A DNA stretch of 8,569 nucleotides from Solirubrobacterales bacterium (GTDB taxonomy: Bacteria > Actinomycetota > Thermoleophilia > Solirubrobacterales > Solirubrobacteraceae): the NCBI GenBank assembly GCA_013813955.1, contig JACCQW010000067.1, positions 1-8,569 of the forward strand, read 5' to 3'. The position numbers and the translations under genes are program-made. Below the pieces are notes generated by a model. The model was not told the origin of the DNA and searched no databases. It saw only the letters and a list, made by a program, of their open reading frames with translations. Shown here piece by piece: positions 1-6,125 of this stretch; the stretch's first letter is position 1, and each line of letters begins with the position of its first letter.

Positions 1-599
1 ATCTCGTCGTCGAAGAGGTCGACGCGGATCGCTCGCTCCTCGGTCGCCGGGTAGACGTCGAGCAGCCCGCCGCGGACGGCGAACTGCCCGCGGTCGTCGA
101 CCTGGTCGACGCGCTCGTAGCCGGCCGTGACGAGCTCGTTCGCGCACTCCTCGAGGTCGAGCAACTCGCCTACCCGCAGTGTGAAGCCGTGCGGCCGCAG
201 CGACGGGTCGGGGACCTTCTCCGACAACGCGACCGCGGATACGACGACGACCGGTGCCTCCGCGCCCGGACTCTGCTCCAGCACTGCGTCCAGTGCCGCG
301 ACACGGAGCCCGACGAGGTGGGCCGGCGGTCTCAGGTGTGATTCGTACGCGACTCCGCGGGTGGGATAGAAGCGCACCGCGCGGGGTCGCAGCCAGGCGC
401 GCAGGTCGGCGGCGAGGTCGCGCGCCTGACGGTCGTCGCCGGCGACGACGAGCGCGGGGCGCGAGGCGTCGGTGTCCGCCAGCGCGGCGAGCACATAGGC
501 GCGCAGCGAGCTCGAGACGAACGCCCGCCCGCCGTCGCGCGCGAGGACGGCGCCGTCGGCGCCGTCGTGGAAGTGGGAGAGGAGCGGGCGCAGAAACAT
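1..599 (-). CDS. mfd: Transcription-repair coupling factor Mfd, N-terminal part (cut by window edge)
   Basis: Mfd is a cytoplasmic ATP-dependent translocase that removes RNA polymerase stalled at DNA lesions and recruits UvrA. Translating the minus strand from an ATG at 599 gives 199 residues with no stop before the edge. The visible part matches the UvrB-like N-terminal module: a repeated hydrophobic strand/helix pattern, the stretch RFYPTRGVAYESHLRPPAH, then AGYERVDQVDDRGQFAVRGG followed by LLDVYPATEERAIRVDLFDDE, the most typical Mfd signature. The RNA polymerase-interaction domain and helicase motors lie outside the window. No convincing Shine-Dalgarno precedes the ATG; a GTG 5 nt upstream is in another frame. 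A TAGACT hexamer at 648-643 is a possible -10. In many actinobacteria mfd directly follows pth; here a plus-strand gene separates them. Confidence 0.93.
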   Translation of the reverse strand, partial: MFLRPLLSHFHDGADGAVLARDGGRAFVSSSLRAYVLAALADTDASRPALVVAGDDRQARDLAADLRAWLRPRAVRFYPTRGVAYESHLRPPAHLVGLRVAALDAVLEQSPGAEAPVVVVSAVALSEKVPDPSLRPHGFTLRVGELLDLEECANELVTAGYERVDQVDDRGQFAVRGGLLDVYPATEERAIRVDLFDDE

Positions 600-625
600 T
601 GCACGCGAGCTGTCCGCGCAGGGGC

Positions 626-642
626 GCGGCCGGGTAGGCCGC
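626..642. other. Small GC hairpin in the mfd leader
   Basis: GCGGCC (626-631) pairs perfectly with GGCCGC (637-642) around a 5-nt loop. It lies 27 nt upstream of the mfd ATG, inside its leader if transcription starts just past the TAGACT hexamer at 648-643. It has no U-tract, so it is not a normal terminator. Such short GC stems are frequent by chance in DNA of this composition. Confidence 0.25.
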
Positions 643-648
643 AGTCTA
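643..648 (-). promoter_or_regulatory. Candidate -10 element for mfd (TAGACT)
   Basis: The minus strand reads TAGACT from 648 to 643, fitting the TAnnnT form of actinobacterial -10 elements and resembling TAGCCT/TAGGCT upstream of other genes here. It would give a leader of about 36 nt for mfd. The nearest -35-like sequence is CTGACT at 669-664 with a short 15-nt spacer, so the assignment is tentative. Confidence 0.35.
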
Positions 649-673
649 GGAGGGAGAGGCGGAAGTCAGGGTT

Positions 674-688
674 CGCACATCCGGTGCG
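674..688. promoter_or_regulatory. Inverted repeat CGCAC-N5-GTGCG in the divergent mfd/ferritin-like intergenic region
   Basis: The 146-bp stretch between the divergent starts at 599 and 746 holds a perfect 5-bp dyad (674-678 and 684-688) with a 5-nt centre. Its 15-bp size suits a dimeric repressor operator. A short leader hairpin or chance is equally possible. I find no convincing -35/-10 pair for the plus-strand gene here; TATCCC at 701-706 and TACGAA at 720-725 are weak candidates. Confidence 0.25.
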
Positions 689-732
689 TCCAAATCTCCG
701 TATCCCATGAAGGAAGCCCTACGAAACCAACC

Positions 733-738
733 AGGGAG
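733..738 (+). promoter_or_regulatory. Shine-Dalgarno AGGGAG deciding the ferritin-like start
   Basis: AGGGAG lies 7 nt before the ATG at 746. The in-frame ATG 39 nt upstream at 707 has no comparable purine-rich element, so 746 is preferred. Confidence 0.7.
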
Positions 739-745
739 ACGCCAC

Positions 746-1570
746 ATGTCAGAGTTCCTCAACTCGGTCTACCAGTCCGTCGACGAGCAGCACGCCGACA
801 AGTCGGCGGCCACCCGTCGGCAGGTCGTTGGTGGGGCCGCCGCCGCGCTGGGCTCCATGGGCATGCTGGCCTGGGCGCAGGACGCCGAGGCGCAGCTGCC
901 GACGTCCAACCGCAACGACGCTCCGAACACCGTCGAGACGATCGCCGCCGTCGCGGCGACCGCCGAGGTGCTGGCCACGATCGTCAACACCGTCGGTGGC
1001 GAGCGCGTCCCGCTCGACGCCGTGACGACGCGCAACATCCGCGCGGCCGCCACCGAGGAGAAGATCCACTACGAGGTCCTCATCTCCGACGCCGTCGGCG
1101 GCGTTCCGATCACCAAGCGGATCTGGGTCCCGAACGAGGTCTTCGCCAGCCCGACGAACCTCCTGACCACGCTGGTGGTCGGCGACCAGGTGTTCATCAA
1201 CGCCTACCTGCTCGCCGGCACCGTGTTCGCCCGCGCCGGCGGCCTGTCGGGCTCGCGATTCGCGCGCTTCGCCGCCGAGTTCATGGGCGCCGAGGCCGTG
1301 CATCGCGCGCTCGCGCTGCAGTCGCTCGGGCGCCTGGGCAACGACCGCGTGTTCATGAAGTTCGGCCAGAGGGAGGCCGTCACCGGCCTGCCCACCACCG
1401 GGCAGCCGGGCTTCTACCGCATCACCGACGCGGTCACGATCCTCGAGTCCGCGGGCTTCGGCTTCGGCAAGCAGGGCTCGAAGCCGGGCGCGTTCTTCGA
1501 GTACGACGAGGTCTCGAGGCGCACCCCGACGGTCGAGCAGACCGGCGTCAACACCCTGACGCCCTCCTGA
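746..1570 (+). CDS. Exported ferritin-like domain protein with Tat-type signal
   Basis: The 274-residue protein starts at the ATG with a good ribosome site. An unusually long polar n-region (1-23) leads to TRRQVV (23-28), a twin-arginine-like motif, then an Ala/Gly-rich hydrophobic segment (29-44) and a likely cleavage after AEA (47-49). The mature part reads as a helical ferritin-like bundle: helix 1 carries E74, helix 2 has EEKIHYE with ExxH (E105, H108), helix 3 has GDQVFINAY with D147, and helix 4 has AEFMGAEAVHR with ExxH (E183, H186). Paired ExxH motifs are the classical di-iron ligand pattern. The C-terminal 80 residues are less structured. A di-iron or iron-handling role outside the membrane is inferred; substrate and reaction are unknown. 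The gene stands alone between convergent pth and divergent mfd, with its own terminator. Confidence 0.8.
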   Translation: MSEFLNSVYQSVDEQHADKSAATRRQVVGGAAAALGSMGMLAWAQDAEAQLPTSNRNDAPNTVETIAAVAATAEVLATIVNTVGGERVPLDAVTTRNIRAAATEEKIHYEVLISDAVGGVPITKRIWVPNEVFASPTNLLTTLVVGDQVFINAYLLAGTVFARAGGLSGSRFARFAAEFMGAEAVHRALALQSLGRLGNDRVFMKFGQREAVTGLPTTGQPGFYRITDAVTILESAGFGFGKQGSKPGAFFEYDEVSRRTPTVEQTGVNTLTPS

Positions 1571-1591
1571 TCAGGGCCTGATGTCGTACGG

Positions 1592-1619
1592 CGAGAGCCG
1601 CCCTCCGGGGCGGCTCTCG
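1592..1619. terminator. Hairpin terminator between convergent ferritin-like gene and pth
   Basis: A perfect 12-bp stem, CGAGAGCCGCCC (1592-1603) with GGGCGGCTCTCG (1608-1619), closes a TCCG tetraloop. It lies 22 bp past the ferritin-like stop and 20 bp past the pth stop, so it can serve both strands. The U-tract is poor on both sides (TCGTT on plus), as is common in high-GC genomes. A smaller dyad, ATCAGG-G-CCTGAT (1570-1582), overlaps the ferritin-like stop codon. Confidence 0.8.
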
Positions 1620-1638
1620 TCGTTGCGGCCCGCGCGAG

Positions 1639-2226
1639 CTAGAGCTCGGTCTCGCCGAGCACGACCGCTTCGGCCGCCGCCGCGGCACGGTCGACGAGGT
1701 CGGCGACGTCCGTGCGGGGCTCGCGGAAGGGGCCCAGCACATGGGCGGAGACGATCTCCGGGTCGCTGCTGTCCGGGCGGCCGACGCCGATGCGCACGCG
1801 CGCGAAGTCCGGCCCGCCCAGGCCCGCCTTCAGCGACTTCAGCCCGTTGTGGCCGGCCAGCCCGCCGCCGAGGCGTGCACGCACCTCCCCGAAGGGCAGG
1901 TCGATCTCGTCGTGCAGGACGAGCACGCGCTCGAGGCCGAGGCGATAGGAGCCGCGGGCCGGTCCGGCGGACTGGCCGGCCTCGTTCATGTAGGTCTGCG
2001 GCAGCAGCACGGCCACGCGCGGGCCGCCGGGCCCGGTGCGCCCCTCGGTCAGCAGGCCGCGGAACCTCGTCCTGGCCCTGGGCAGCTCCCAGCGCCGTGC
2101 GAGCAGGCCGGCAGCCTCGAAGCCGATGTTGTGACGGGTGCCGGCATAGCGGCTGCCCGGGTTGCCCAGGCCGACGATCAGCCAGTCGACGGGCGCACCG
2201 CCGCCGCGGTCCCGGCGCAGGCGCAC
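1639..2226 (-). CDS. pth: Peptidyl-tRNA hydrolase
   Basis: Pth cleaves the ester bond of peptidyl-tRNAs released by abortive translation and recycles the tRNA in the cytoplasm. The 195-residue product is of normal family length. It shows the family signature GLGNPGSRYAGTRHNIG (19-35) with N22 and catalytic H32, TYMNEAG (78-84) with N81, HDEIDLPFG (105-113) with catalytic D106, and GGGLAGHNGLKS (120-131) with N127. These match E. coli N10, H20, N68, D93 and N114 at a steady offset of 12-13. The start is GTG, giving about 12 extra residues before the first strand; no later start is suitable because V13 is a GTC codon. An AGGAG at 2240-2236 precedes it by 9 nt and overlaps the stop codon of rplY, implying translational coupling with that gene. 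Confidence 0.96.
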   Translation of the reverse strand: MRLRRDRGGGAPVDWLIVGLGNPGSRYAGTRHNIGFEAAGLLARRWELPRARTRFRGLLTEGRTGPGGPRVAVLLPQTYMNEAGQSAGPARGSYRLGLERVLVLHDEIDLPFGEVRARLGGGLAGHNGLKSLKAGLGGPDFARVRIGVGRPDSSDPEIVSAHVLGPFREPRTDVADLVDRAAAAAEAVVLGETEL

Positions 2227-2235
2227 GGGACGGCG

Positions 2236-2240
2236 CTCCT
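2236..2240 (-). promoter_or_regulatory. pth Shine-Dalgarno overlapping the rplY stop codon
   Basis: On the minus strand TAGGAG combines the rplY stop (TAG, 2241-2239) with the AGGAG of pth (2240-2236), 9 nt before the GTG start at 2226. Ribosomes finishing rplY would sit directly on the pth initiation site. Confidence 0.75.
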
Positions 2241-2934
2241 ACTCGCTGGAGGAGTCGCCCGCGTCGGCCGGGACGTCGCCGGCGTCGGCGTCGCCTGCGG
2301 CGCCCTCGGCCTCTCCGGCGCCCTCGCCGACCAGCCCGGTCTCCTCCTCGATCTCCTCGTCGCTCTCGACCTCCAGGCGCGGCGGGGTGAGCGTGGCGAT
2401 GAGGGTCTCTTCGGGATCGTCGAGCAGCGTGACGCCGTCGGGCACGGTGATGGCCGACAGCGTGATCGTGTCGTTCATCTCCATGGCCGAGACGTCGTGG
2501 ACGATCGACTCGGGGATCGCGGTGGGCAGCGCCTCGATGTTCAGCTCGCGTGTGACGTGCTCGAGCACGCCGCCTTCCTTGGTGCCCGGCGCGTCCTCCG
2601 TGCCGGTCAGCTCGAGCGGCACGACGGCGTGGATCGCCACGTCGAGGTTCACGCGCAGGAGATCTACGTGCATCGTGTCCCCGCGCACCGGGTCGTACTG
2701 CGCGTGCTTGAGGACGACGGGAGCGGCGGCGCCGTCCAGCGCGACCTCGAGCACGGCGCCCGAGGCGGCCAGCGCGTGGCGCAGCTCACGGCCGTCGACG
2801 CTGAAGGCCAGGGGCTCACCGTCGCCCCCGTACAGGACGCCGGGGATGCGGCCGGTGCGGCGCAGCCGGCGGGTGGCGCGGGAGCCCTCGACGGCGCGCG
2901 CGGCGATGGACAGCTTGGTGCTCTCGGAAGCCAT
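2239..2934 (-). CDS. rplY: 50S ribosomal protein L25/general stress protein Ctc
   Basis: L25/Ctc binds 5S rRNA in the central protuberance of the large subunit. The 231-residue product is the long, two-domain form: an N-terminal L25 domain (about 1-95) opening with a basic segment that contains RRTGRIPGVLYGG, a typical Ctc signature, then a TL5-type beta domain (about 100-185). HAQYDPVRGDTMHVDLLRV (the 5S-contacting region in this family) and VPDGVTLLDDPEETLIAT near the domain end are also typical. The last 44 residues (from about 188) form a low-complexity acidic tail rich in E, D, G and A. The start is ATG at 2934; longer in-frame readings run into the glycosidase gene. No Shine-Dalgarno is visible, but TAGCCT lies 11 nt upstream, consistent with a very short leader. 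pth follows immediately. Confidence 0.95.
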   Translation of the reverse strand: MASESTKLSIAARAVEGSRATRRLRRTGRIPGVLYGGDGEPLAFSVDGRELRHALAASGAVLEVALDGAAAPVVLKHAQYDPVRGDTMHVDLLRVNLDVAIHAVVPLELTGTEDAPGTKEGGVLEHVTRELNIEALPTAIPESIVHDVSAMEMNDTITLSAITVPDGVTLLDDPEETLIATLTPPRLEVESDEEIEEETGLVGEGAGEAEGAAGDADAGDVPADAGDSSSE

Positions 2935-2945
2935 GACGACGGGGA

Positions 2946-2951
2946 AGGCTA
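2946..2951 (-). promoter_or_regulatory. Candidate -10 element for rplY (TAGCCT)
   Basis: The minus strand reads TAGCCT from 2951 to 2946, followed by 11 nt and then the rplY ATG. Transcription starting at G2940 would leave a leader of about 6 nt, fitting the absence of a Shine-Dalgarno. It would let rplY-pth be transcribed independently of the upstream glycosidase. Confidence 0.45.
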
Positions 2952-2965
2952 GCGGAGGCCGGGCG

Positions 2966-2989
2966 GGGACCGGTCCCGGGCAGGCCCGG
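2966..2989. other. Two adjoining GC dyads between glycosidase and rplY
   Basis: The 56-bp gap contains the 12-bp perfect palindrome GGGACCGGTCCC (2966-2977) and, overlapping it, CCGGGC-AG-GCCCGG (2976-2989). They lie just past the glycosidase stop and upstream of the putative rplY -10. They could be a U-tract-less terminator for the glycosidase transcript or a binding site at the rplY promoter. Confidence 0.35.
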
Positions 2990-2990
2990 A

Positions 2991-4880
2991 CTAGGCCCCG
3001 GGCGACGCCCCGTACTGCGGGGTCGCGTTGAAGATCCGCTGCACGTCGAACCAGGCCGGCTTCTTGGTCCCGTCGAACTCCAGCAGGCCCTTCTCGTGGA
3101 TCGGGGAGTTCGGGCGCGGGTTGCCCCCCTCCCAGTTCGGGCGCACCCGGAACTCCTGCAGCGCCCAGTAGATCGAACCGGTCAGCCACGGCTTGGAGCC
3201 GTGGACGCCGAGATGGTAGTTCACGAAGTCGACCTGGTGCTGGAAGGTGCCCTTCTCCTCCACCGGGCCGTTGCGGTTGGCCTCGGCGCCGAACTCGGAG
3301 ACGACGACCGCCTTGTTCGGATAGCAGGTGCGGACGGAGTCCAGGTAGTCCGACAGCGAGTCGCGGTCGGCGATCTGGCCGTTGGGCCCCGGGTACCAGC
3401 CGAAGTACTCGTTGATGCCGATGACGTCCAGCGCGGCGTACTGCCCGCGGCAGCCCGCCGACGGGTAGCCGGCAACGGCGAGCGCGACCGGCCGCGTCGG
3501 GTCCAGCGCCTTGGCCTGGCGCGCCGCGCGGTTGATGTAGAAGCTCTGGACGGGGCCCGGGCGCGCCGACAGCTCGTTGCCGATCGACCACAGCAGGACC
3601 GACGGGTGGTTCTGGTTGACCACGATGTTGTCCTCGAGCTCGCGCGCGGCGAGCTTGCGGACCTCCAGGCGCTTGAGGTACTGCGTCTTGACCGCGTAGA
3701 CGGGGATCTCCGACCAGATCAGGATCCCCTCGCGGTCGGCGAGCTCGTGGATCTCCGGATGCAGCGGGTAGTGCGAGCGCAGCAGCGTCGCGCCGACCTC
3801 CTTGGCCTGGGCGACGATCTGCTGGCGGCGCGCGCTGTCGATCGCGAAGCCCTTCACCGGGTCGTCCTCGTGCAGGCCGACGCCGCGGAAGTTGACCACG
3901 CGGCCGTTGAGCAGGATCCGCCCGCCGGACATGCGGATCGAGCGGATGCCGCTCTTGAGGTCATAGCCGACCAGCTTGCGCCCGCCGCTGCTCACGCGCA
4001 GCCGGGCGGAGTACAGGCTCGGGCTGCCCGGCTCCCACAGGCGCGGGTTGCGCACGCGGATGCGGTCCGTGAACGTGGCAAAGCGCCGGGCGCCGACGCT
4101 CTTGGTGCCCAGGCCCAGGCGCCGGCCACCGTAGCTTCCGCTGATCCGCACGCGGCGCGCGCGTGCTGCGAAGTTGCGCACGGTGACGCGCACCGCGACC
4201 GTGGCGTCGCACGTGCGGCAGGGCAGGTTGGGGCGGACGCGGACGCTGCTGATCCCGACCGCATCGATTCGCTCGAGGTAGACCTCGCGCAGGAGTCCGC
4301 CGTAGTTCCACCAGCCACCGGTGGGGTCGCCGGCGCCGGTCAGGCCCGAGGGCGGGAAGTCCGAGCGCAGCCGGCGGTTGTCGACCCGGATGACCAGGCG
4401 GTTCGTGCCCCGGCGCCTGAGTGCGCTGGCGGGCAGGCGCACCTCGAAGGGCAGGTACGCGCCGGTGTTGCGTCCGACCGGGCGGCCGTTGAGCCAGACC
4501 CGCGCGCGGTAGTTGACCGACTCGAAGCGGACCACCCAGCTCATGCGGCTGCGCCGGTCGGGCAGGCGGAAGTCCTTGCGATACCAGCCGGCAGTGCCGG
4601 TCATCGACTCGACCGAGTCGTCGCCGGCGTTCCACGAGTTGGGGACCGCTGTCTTCGTCCAGCCGGCGGTGCTCGACTGGCGCATGAAGCCCTGCGAGAG
4701 GCCGACGTTGCCCTTGTCCAGGCGAAACAGCCACTCGCCGCCGAGCAGATAGCGGTTGTCGGGGCCGTCCTTGTAGACAGTGCCGCGCGTGATCCCGTCC
4801 TGTGCGAGCGCGGCGGGAGCGCACGCCATTGCGGCGAACAGAGCGATCGGGAGTGCGAGTAGGCGGTGGGTGCGCATCAT
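2991..4880 (-). CDS. Secreted glycoside hydrolase family 2 beta-glycosidase
   Basis: This 629-residue protein begins with a Sec-type signal peptide (basic MRTHR, hydrophobic LLALPIALFAAMACA, likely cleavage after ALA at 26). Next come a sugar-binding jelly roll (about 35-200, with GWYRKDFRLP and ARVWLNGRPVGRNTGAYLPF), an immunoglobulin-like domain (about 205-300, with CxxC at 221-224) and a TIM barrel (about 310-620). The barrel carries FRGVGLHEDDP, SHYP (369-372), and NHPSVLLWSIGNE, whose E436 is the acid/base. The expected nucleophile is E529 in VVSEFGAE. These motifs fix family GH2 and retaining hydrolysis; the sugar cannot be read. The N-x-K triad that marks beta-glucuronidases appears as HEK (595-597), so galactosidase or other exo-glycosidase activity is as likely. 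I chose the ATG at 4880 because it leaves a compact signal peptide; ATG 4877 or an upstream GTG at 4895 are possible. It follows the 144-aa gene by 43 bp. Confidence 0.9.
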   Translation of the reverse strand: MMRTHRLLALPIALFAAMACAPAALAQDGITRGTVYKDGPDNRYLLGGEWLFRLDKGNVGLSQGFMRQSSTAGWTKTAVPNSWNAGDDSVESMTGTAGWYRKDFRLPDRRSRMSWVVRFESVNYRARVWLNGRPVGRNTGAYLPFEVRLPASALRRRGTNRLVIRVDNRRLRSDFPPSGLTGAGDPTGGWWNYGGLLREVYLERIDAVGISSVRVRPNLPCRTCDATVAVRVTVRNFAARARRVRISGSYGGRRLGLGTKSVGARRFATFTDRIRVRNPRLWEPGSPSLYSARLRVSSGGRKLVGYDLKSGIRSIRMSGGRILLNGRVVNFRGVGLHEDDPVKGFAIDSARRQQIVAQAKEVGATLLRSHYPLHPEIHELADREGILIWSEIPVYAVKTQYLKRLEVRKLAARELEDNIVVNQNHPSVLLWSIGNELSARPGPVQSFYINRAARQAKALDPTRPVALAVAGYPSAGCRGQYAALDVIGINEYFGWYPGPNGQIADRDSLSDYLDSVRTCYPNKAVVVSEFGAEANRNGPVEEKGTFQHQVDFVNYHLGVHGSKPWLTGSIYWALQEFRVRPNWEGGNPRPNSPIHEKGLLEFDGTKKPAWFDVQRIFNATPQYGASPGA

Positions 4881-4923
4881 CGTCCGGGCCAACACCGGCC
4901 CGTTGCCGGAGTTGTGCTGTCGA

Positions 4924-5358
4924 TCAGCGGCAACCGGCCTCGCGGCCGATCGGAGCGCTGACGCGCAGGAGGGTAACGGAGGTCCCGGCGACCGGATTGC
5001 CCTGCCGGCGCACGAGCACGCACTGCACGACCGTGAGGCGACCGGGCGCGGTCCAGACGACCCGCGTGGGCCCGGTCGCCGAGCCGAGGGCGTGCGCGGT
5101 CACAGAGTCATAGCGGGCGATCTCGAGCTCTCCTCGCGAGCGCAGGCGCCGCGCGTTGACGCGCGCGAGCCGCGCGCAGGCCGCGTCGCGGCAGCGCAGG
5201 CGCCGCAGCATGGCCGCCGCGTCGCCGTCCGCCTGCTCGCGAAGCAGCTCGACGACCTTGGCCCGCTCGACGCTGTCGGTGTTCAGCCAGCGCCCGACGA
5301 GGAGGCTGACCGCCACGAAGACCACGGCGGCCACTGCGATGAGGAGCGCACGCTGCAC
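4924..5358 (-). CDS. Membrane-anchored protein of unknown function with four cysteines
   Basis: The 144-residue product has one N-terminal hydrophobic segment (about 4-22) followed by GRWLN, giving a signal anchor with the rest outside the membrane. The exported part has a charged helix (about 29-56, VERAKVVELLREQADGDAAAM), then RCRDAACARL (C56, C61), and a beta-rich C-terminal half ending in EAGCR. C113 and C143 complete a set of four cysteines that could form two disulfides. I do not recognise a named domain; a small alpha+beta fold is inferred. The start is a GTG 10 nt after the stop of the upstream 232-aa gene, without a clear ribosome site, so coupled translation is likely. The nearby ATG at 5366 is out of frame. 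It precedes the secreted glycosidase on the same strand, which suggests a shared transcript and an envelope location. Confidence 0.72.
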   Translation of the reverse strand: MQRALLIAVAAVVFVAVSLLVGRWLNTDSVERAKVVELLREQADGDAAAMLRRLRCRDAACARLARVNARRLRSRGELEIARYDSVTAHALGSATGPTRVVWTAPGRLTVVQCVLVRRQGNPVAGTSVTLLRVSAPIGREAGCR

Positions 5359-5368
5359 GCCGGCATTG

Positions 5369-6067
5369 TCACCCGGTCGGCGCGAAGTCGTCGCCGTTGA
5401 GCTCCAGAAAGCGCTGGACGGAGGTCTCCTGGTGGGTCAGGCGCTCGGCCGTGCGACGGGCGTGCTCGGAGGCGCGGGCCTCGAAGTCCTCCAGGCAGCG
5501 CTCCGGATCGTCCGACAGCGGGTAGACGTGCGCGACATCCTGCTGGGCGCACACGATCCCCAGCGGCGGGCGCCCCTCGGCCAGCGTGCGCGCGCCGCAT
5601 ACGGGCGCGACCGTGAGCCGCCGCTCGGGTGCCGTGAGGGCCACCGGCATGAGCCGGTGGGCGGGCAGGCGGACACCGAGCTCGATCGAGCGGTCGACCT
5701 CGACTCCGGCGCCCGTGGCCTCGGTCAGCGGCTCGACCCAGACCGCGAGAACCGTGTCGGCGGCCACGATCGCATCGCGCAGGGCACGGGCCTGGGCCGC
5801 GTAGAGCTCCTCGGCCTCCTCACGGTCCCCGGCCTCCGCGAGGTCGAGGTCGCACGGGACGCGCAGCAGGTCGGCCGCGCCGACGGAGCTGCCTGCGCCG
5901 CGCCCTCCGTGGGCCACGTAGGTCTGGATCGTCCCCAGGTCGCGGCGGCCGTGGAAGACGATCGTGAGGGCGTCGGCGAGCGCCAGGTCGGAGACCTTGA
6001 GCGCGACGGCGGCCGACGCCTCGGCGTCGATGAGCGCCCTCTGCAGCAGATCGTCGGCTTCGTCCAT
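5369..6067 (-). CDS. Protein of unknown function, 232 aa, probably cytoplasmic
   Basis: I do not recognise this protein. It starts at the ATG at 6067, fixed by an excellent AAGGAGG 6 nt upstream; a longer in-frame reading to 6127 lacks such a site and runs across the intergenic region. There is no signal peptide or membrane segment. The N-terminus is acidic and helical (MDEADDLLQRALIDAEASAA), followed by a mixed region with FHGRRDLGTIQTYVAHGGRG (about 39-58), an Ala/Glu-rich helix (about 78-100), a beta-rich centre with GVRLPAHRLMPVAL, and a charged C-terminal helix from about 190 (DDPERCLEDFEARASEHARR). Its four cysteines are scattered and form no metal motif. It is the first gene of the minus-strand run and divergent from the DUF4235 gene. 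Codon use looks native, and the good ribosome site argues for a real gene. Confidence 0.7.
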   Translation of the reverse strand: MDEADDLLQRALIDAEASAAVALKVSDLALADALTIVFHGRRDLGTIQTYVAHGGRGAGSSVGAADLLRVPCDLDLAEAGDREEAEELYAAQARALRDAIVAADTVLAVWVEPLTEATGAGVEVDRSIELGVRLPAHRLMPVALTAPERRLTVAPVCGARTLAEGRPPLGIVCAQQDVAHVYPLSDDPERCLEDFEARASEHARRTAERLTHQETSVQRFLELNGDDFAPTG

Positions 6068-6073
6068 GACCAG

Positions 6074-6080
6074 CCTCCTT
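6074..6080 (-). promoter_or_regulatory. Strong Shine-Dalgarno AAGGAGG for the 232-aa gene
   Basis: The minus strand reads AAGGAGG from 6080 to 6074, 6 nt before the ATG at 6067. It is close to a perfect anti-16S match and decides the start against the in-frame alternative at 6127. Confidence 0.85.
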
Positions 6081-6111
6081 CCTAGCGCAGAATGATTGTG
6101 ACGAGGCGGGG

Positions 6112-6117
6112 TAGCCT
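6112..6117 (+). promoter_or_regulatory. Candidate -10 element for the DUF4235 gene (TAGCCT)
   Basis: TAGCCT is followed by 8 nt and the ATG at 6126, so a transcript would be leaderless or nearly so. No Shine-Dalgarno is seen in this space. No clear -35 lies at the usual distance; TTGTGA at 6096-6101 is too close. Confidence 0.45.
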
Positions 6118-6125
6118 TCGCCACC

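Noticed and set aside
332..604. Minus-strand 90-codon frame starting with a GTG at 604
   Set aside because: It is offset from the frame that gives clear Mfd homology from the ATG at 599.
707..745. Earlier ATG for the ferritin-like gene
   Set aside because: It lacks a ribosome site, whereas AGGGAG stands 7 nt before the ATG at 746; it would add 13 residues to an already long n-region.
1741..2952. A 403-codon open frame on the plus strand over pth and rplY
   Set aside because: It is a shadow spanning two well-identified minus-strand genes, low in complexity and with no recognisable motif.
2935..3591. N-terminal extension of the rplY reading frame up to 3591
   Set aside because: The extra residues are an out-of-frame reading of the glycosidase gene; L25 homology begins right after the ATG at 2934.
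3096..4862. A 588-codon open frame on the plus strand opposite the glycosidase
   Set aside because: It is an antisense shadow caused by high GC at third positions: its translation is Ala/Arg/Asp/Val-rich with no domain, while the minus strand encodes a complete GH2 enzyme.
4797..4880. Lipoprotein signal in the glycosidase leader because of a cysteine after AMA
   Set aside because: The residues before the cysteine (A-M-A) do not fit a lipobox, and ALA just downstream is a good signal peptidase I site.
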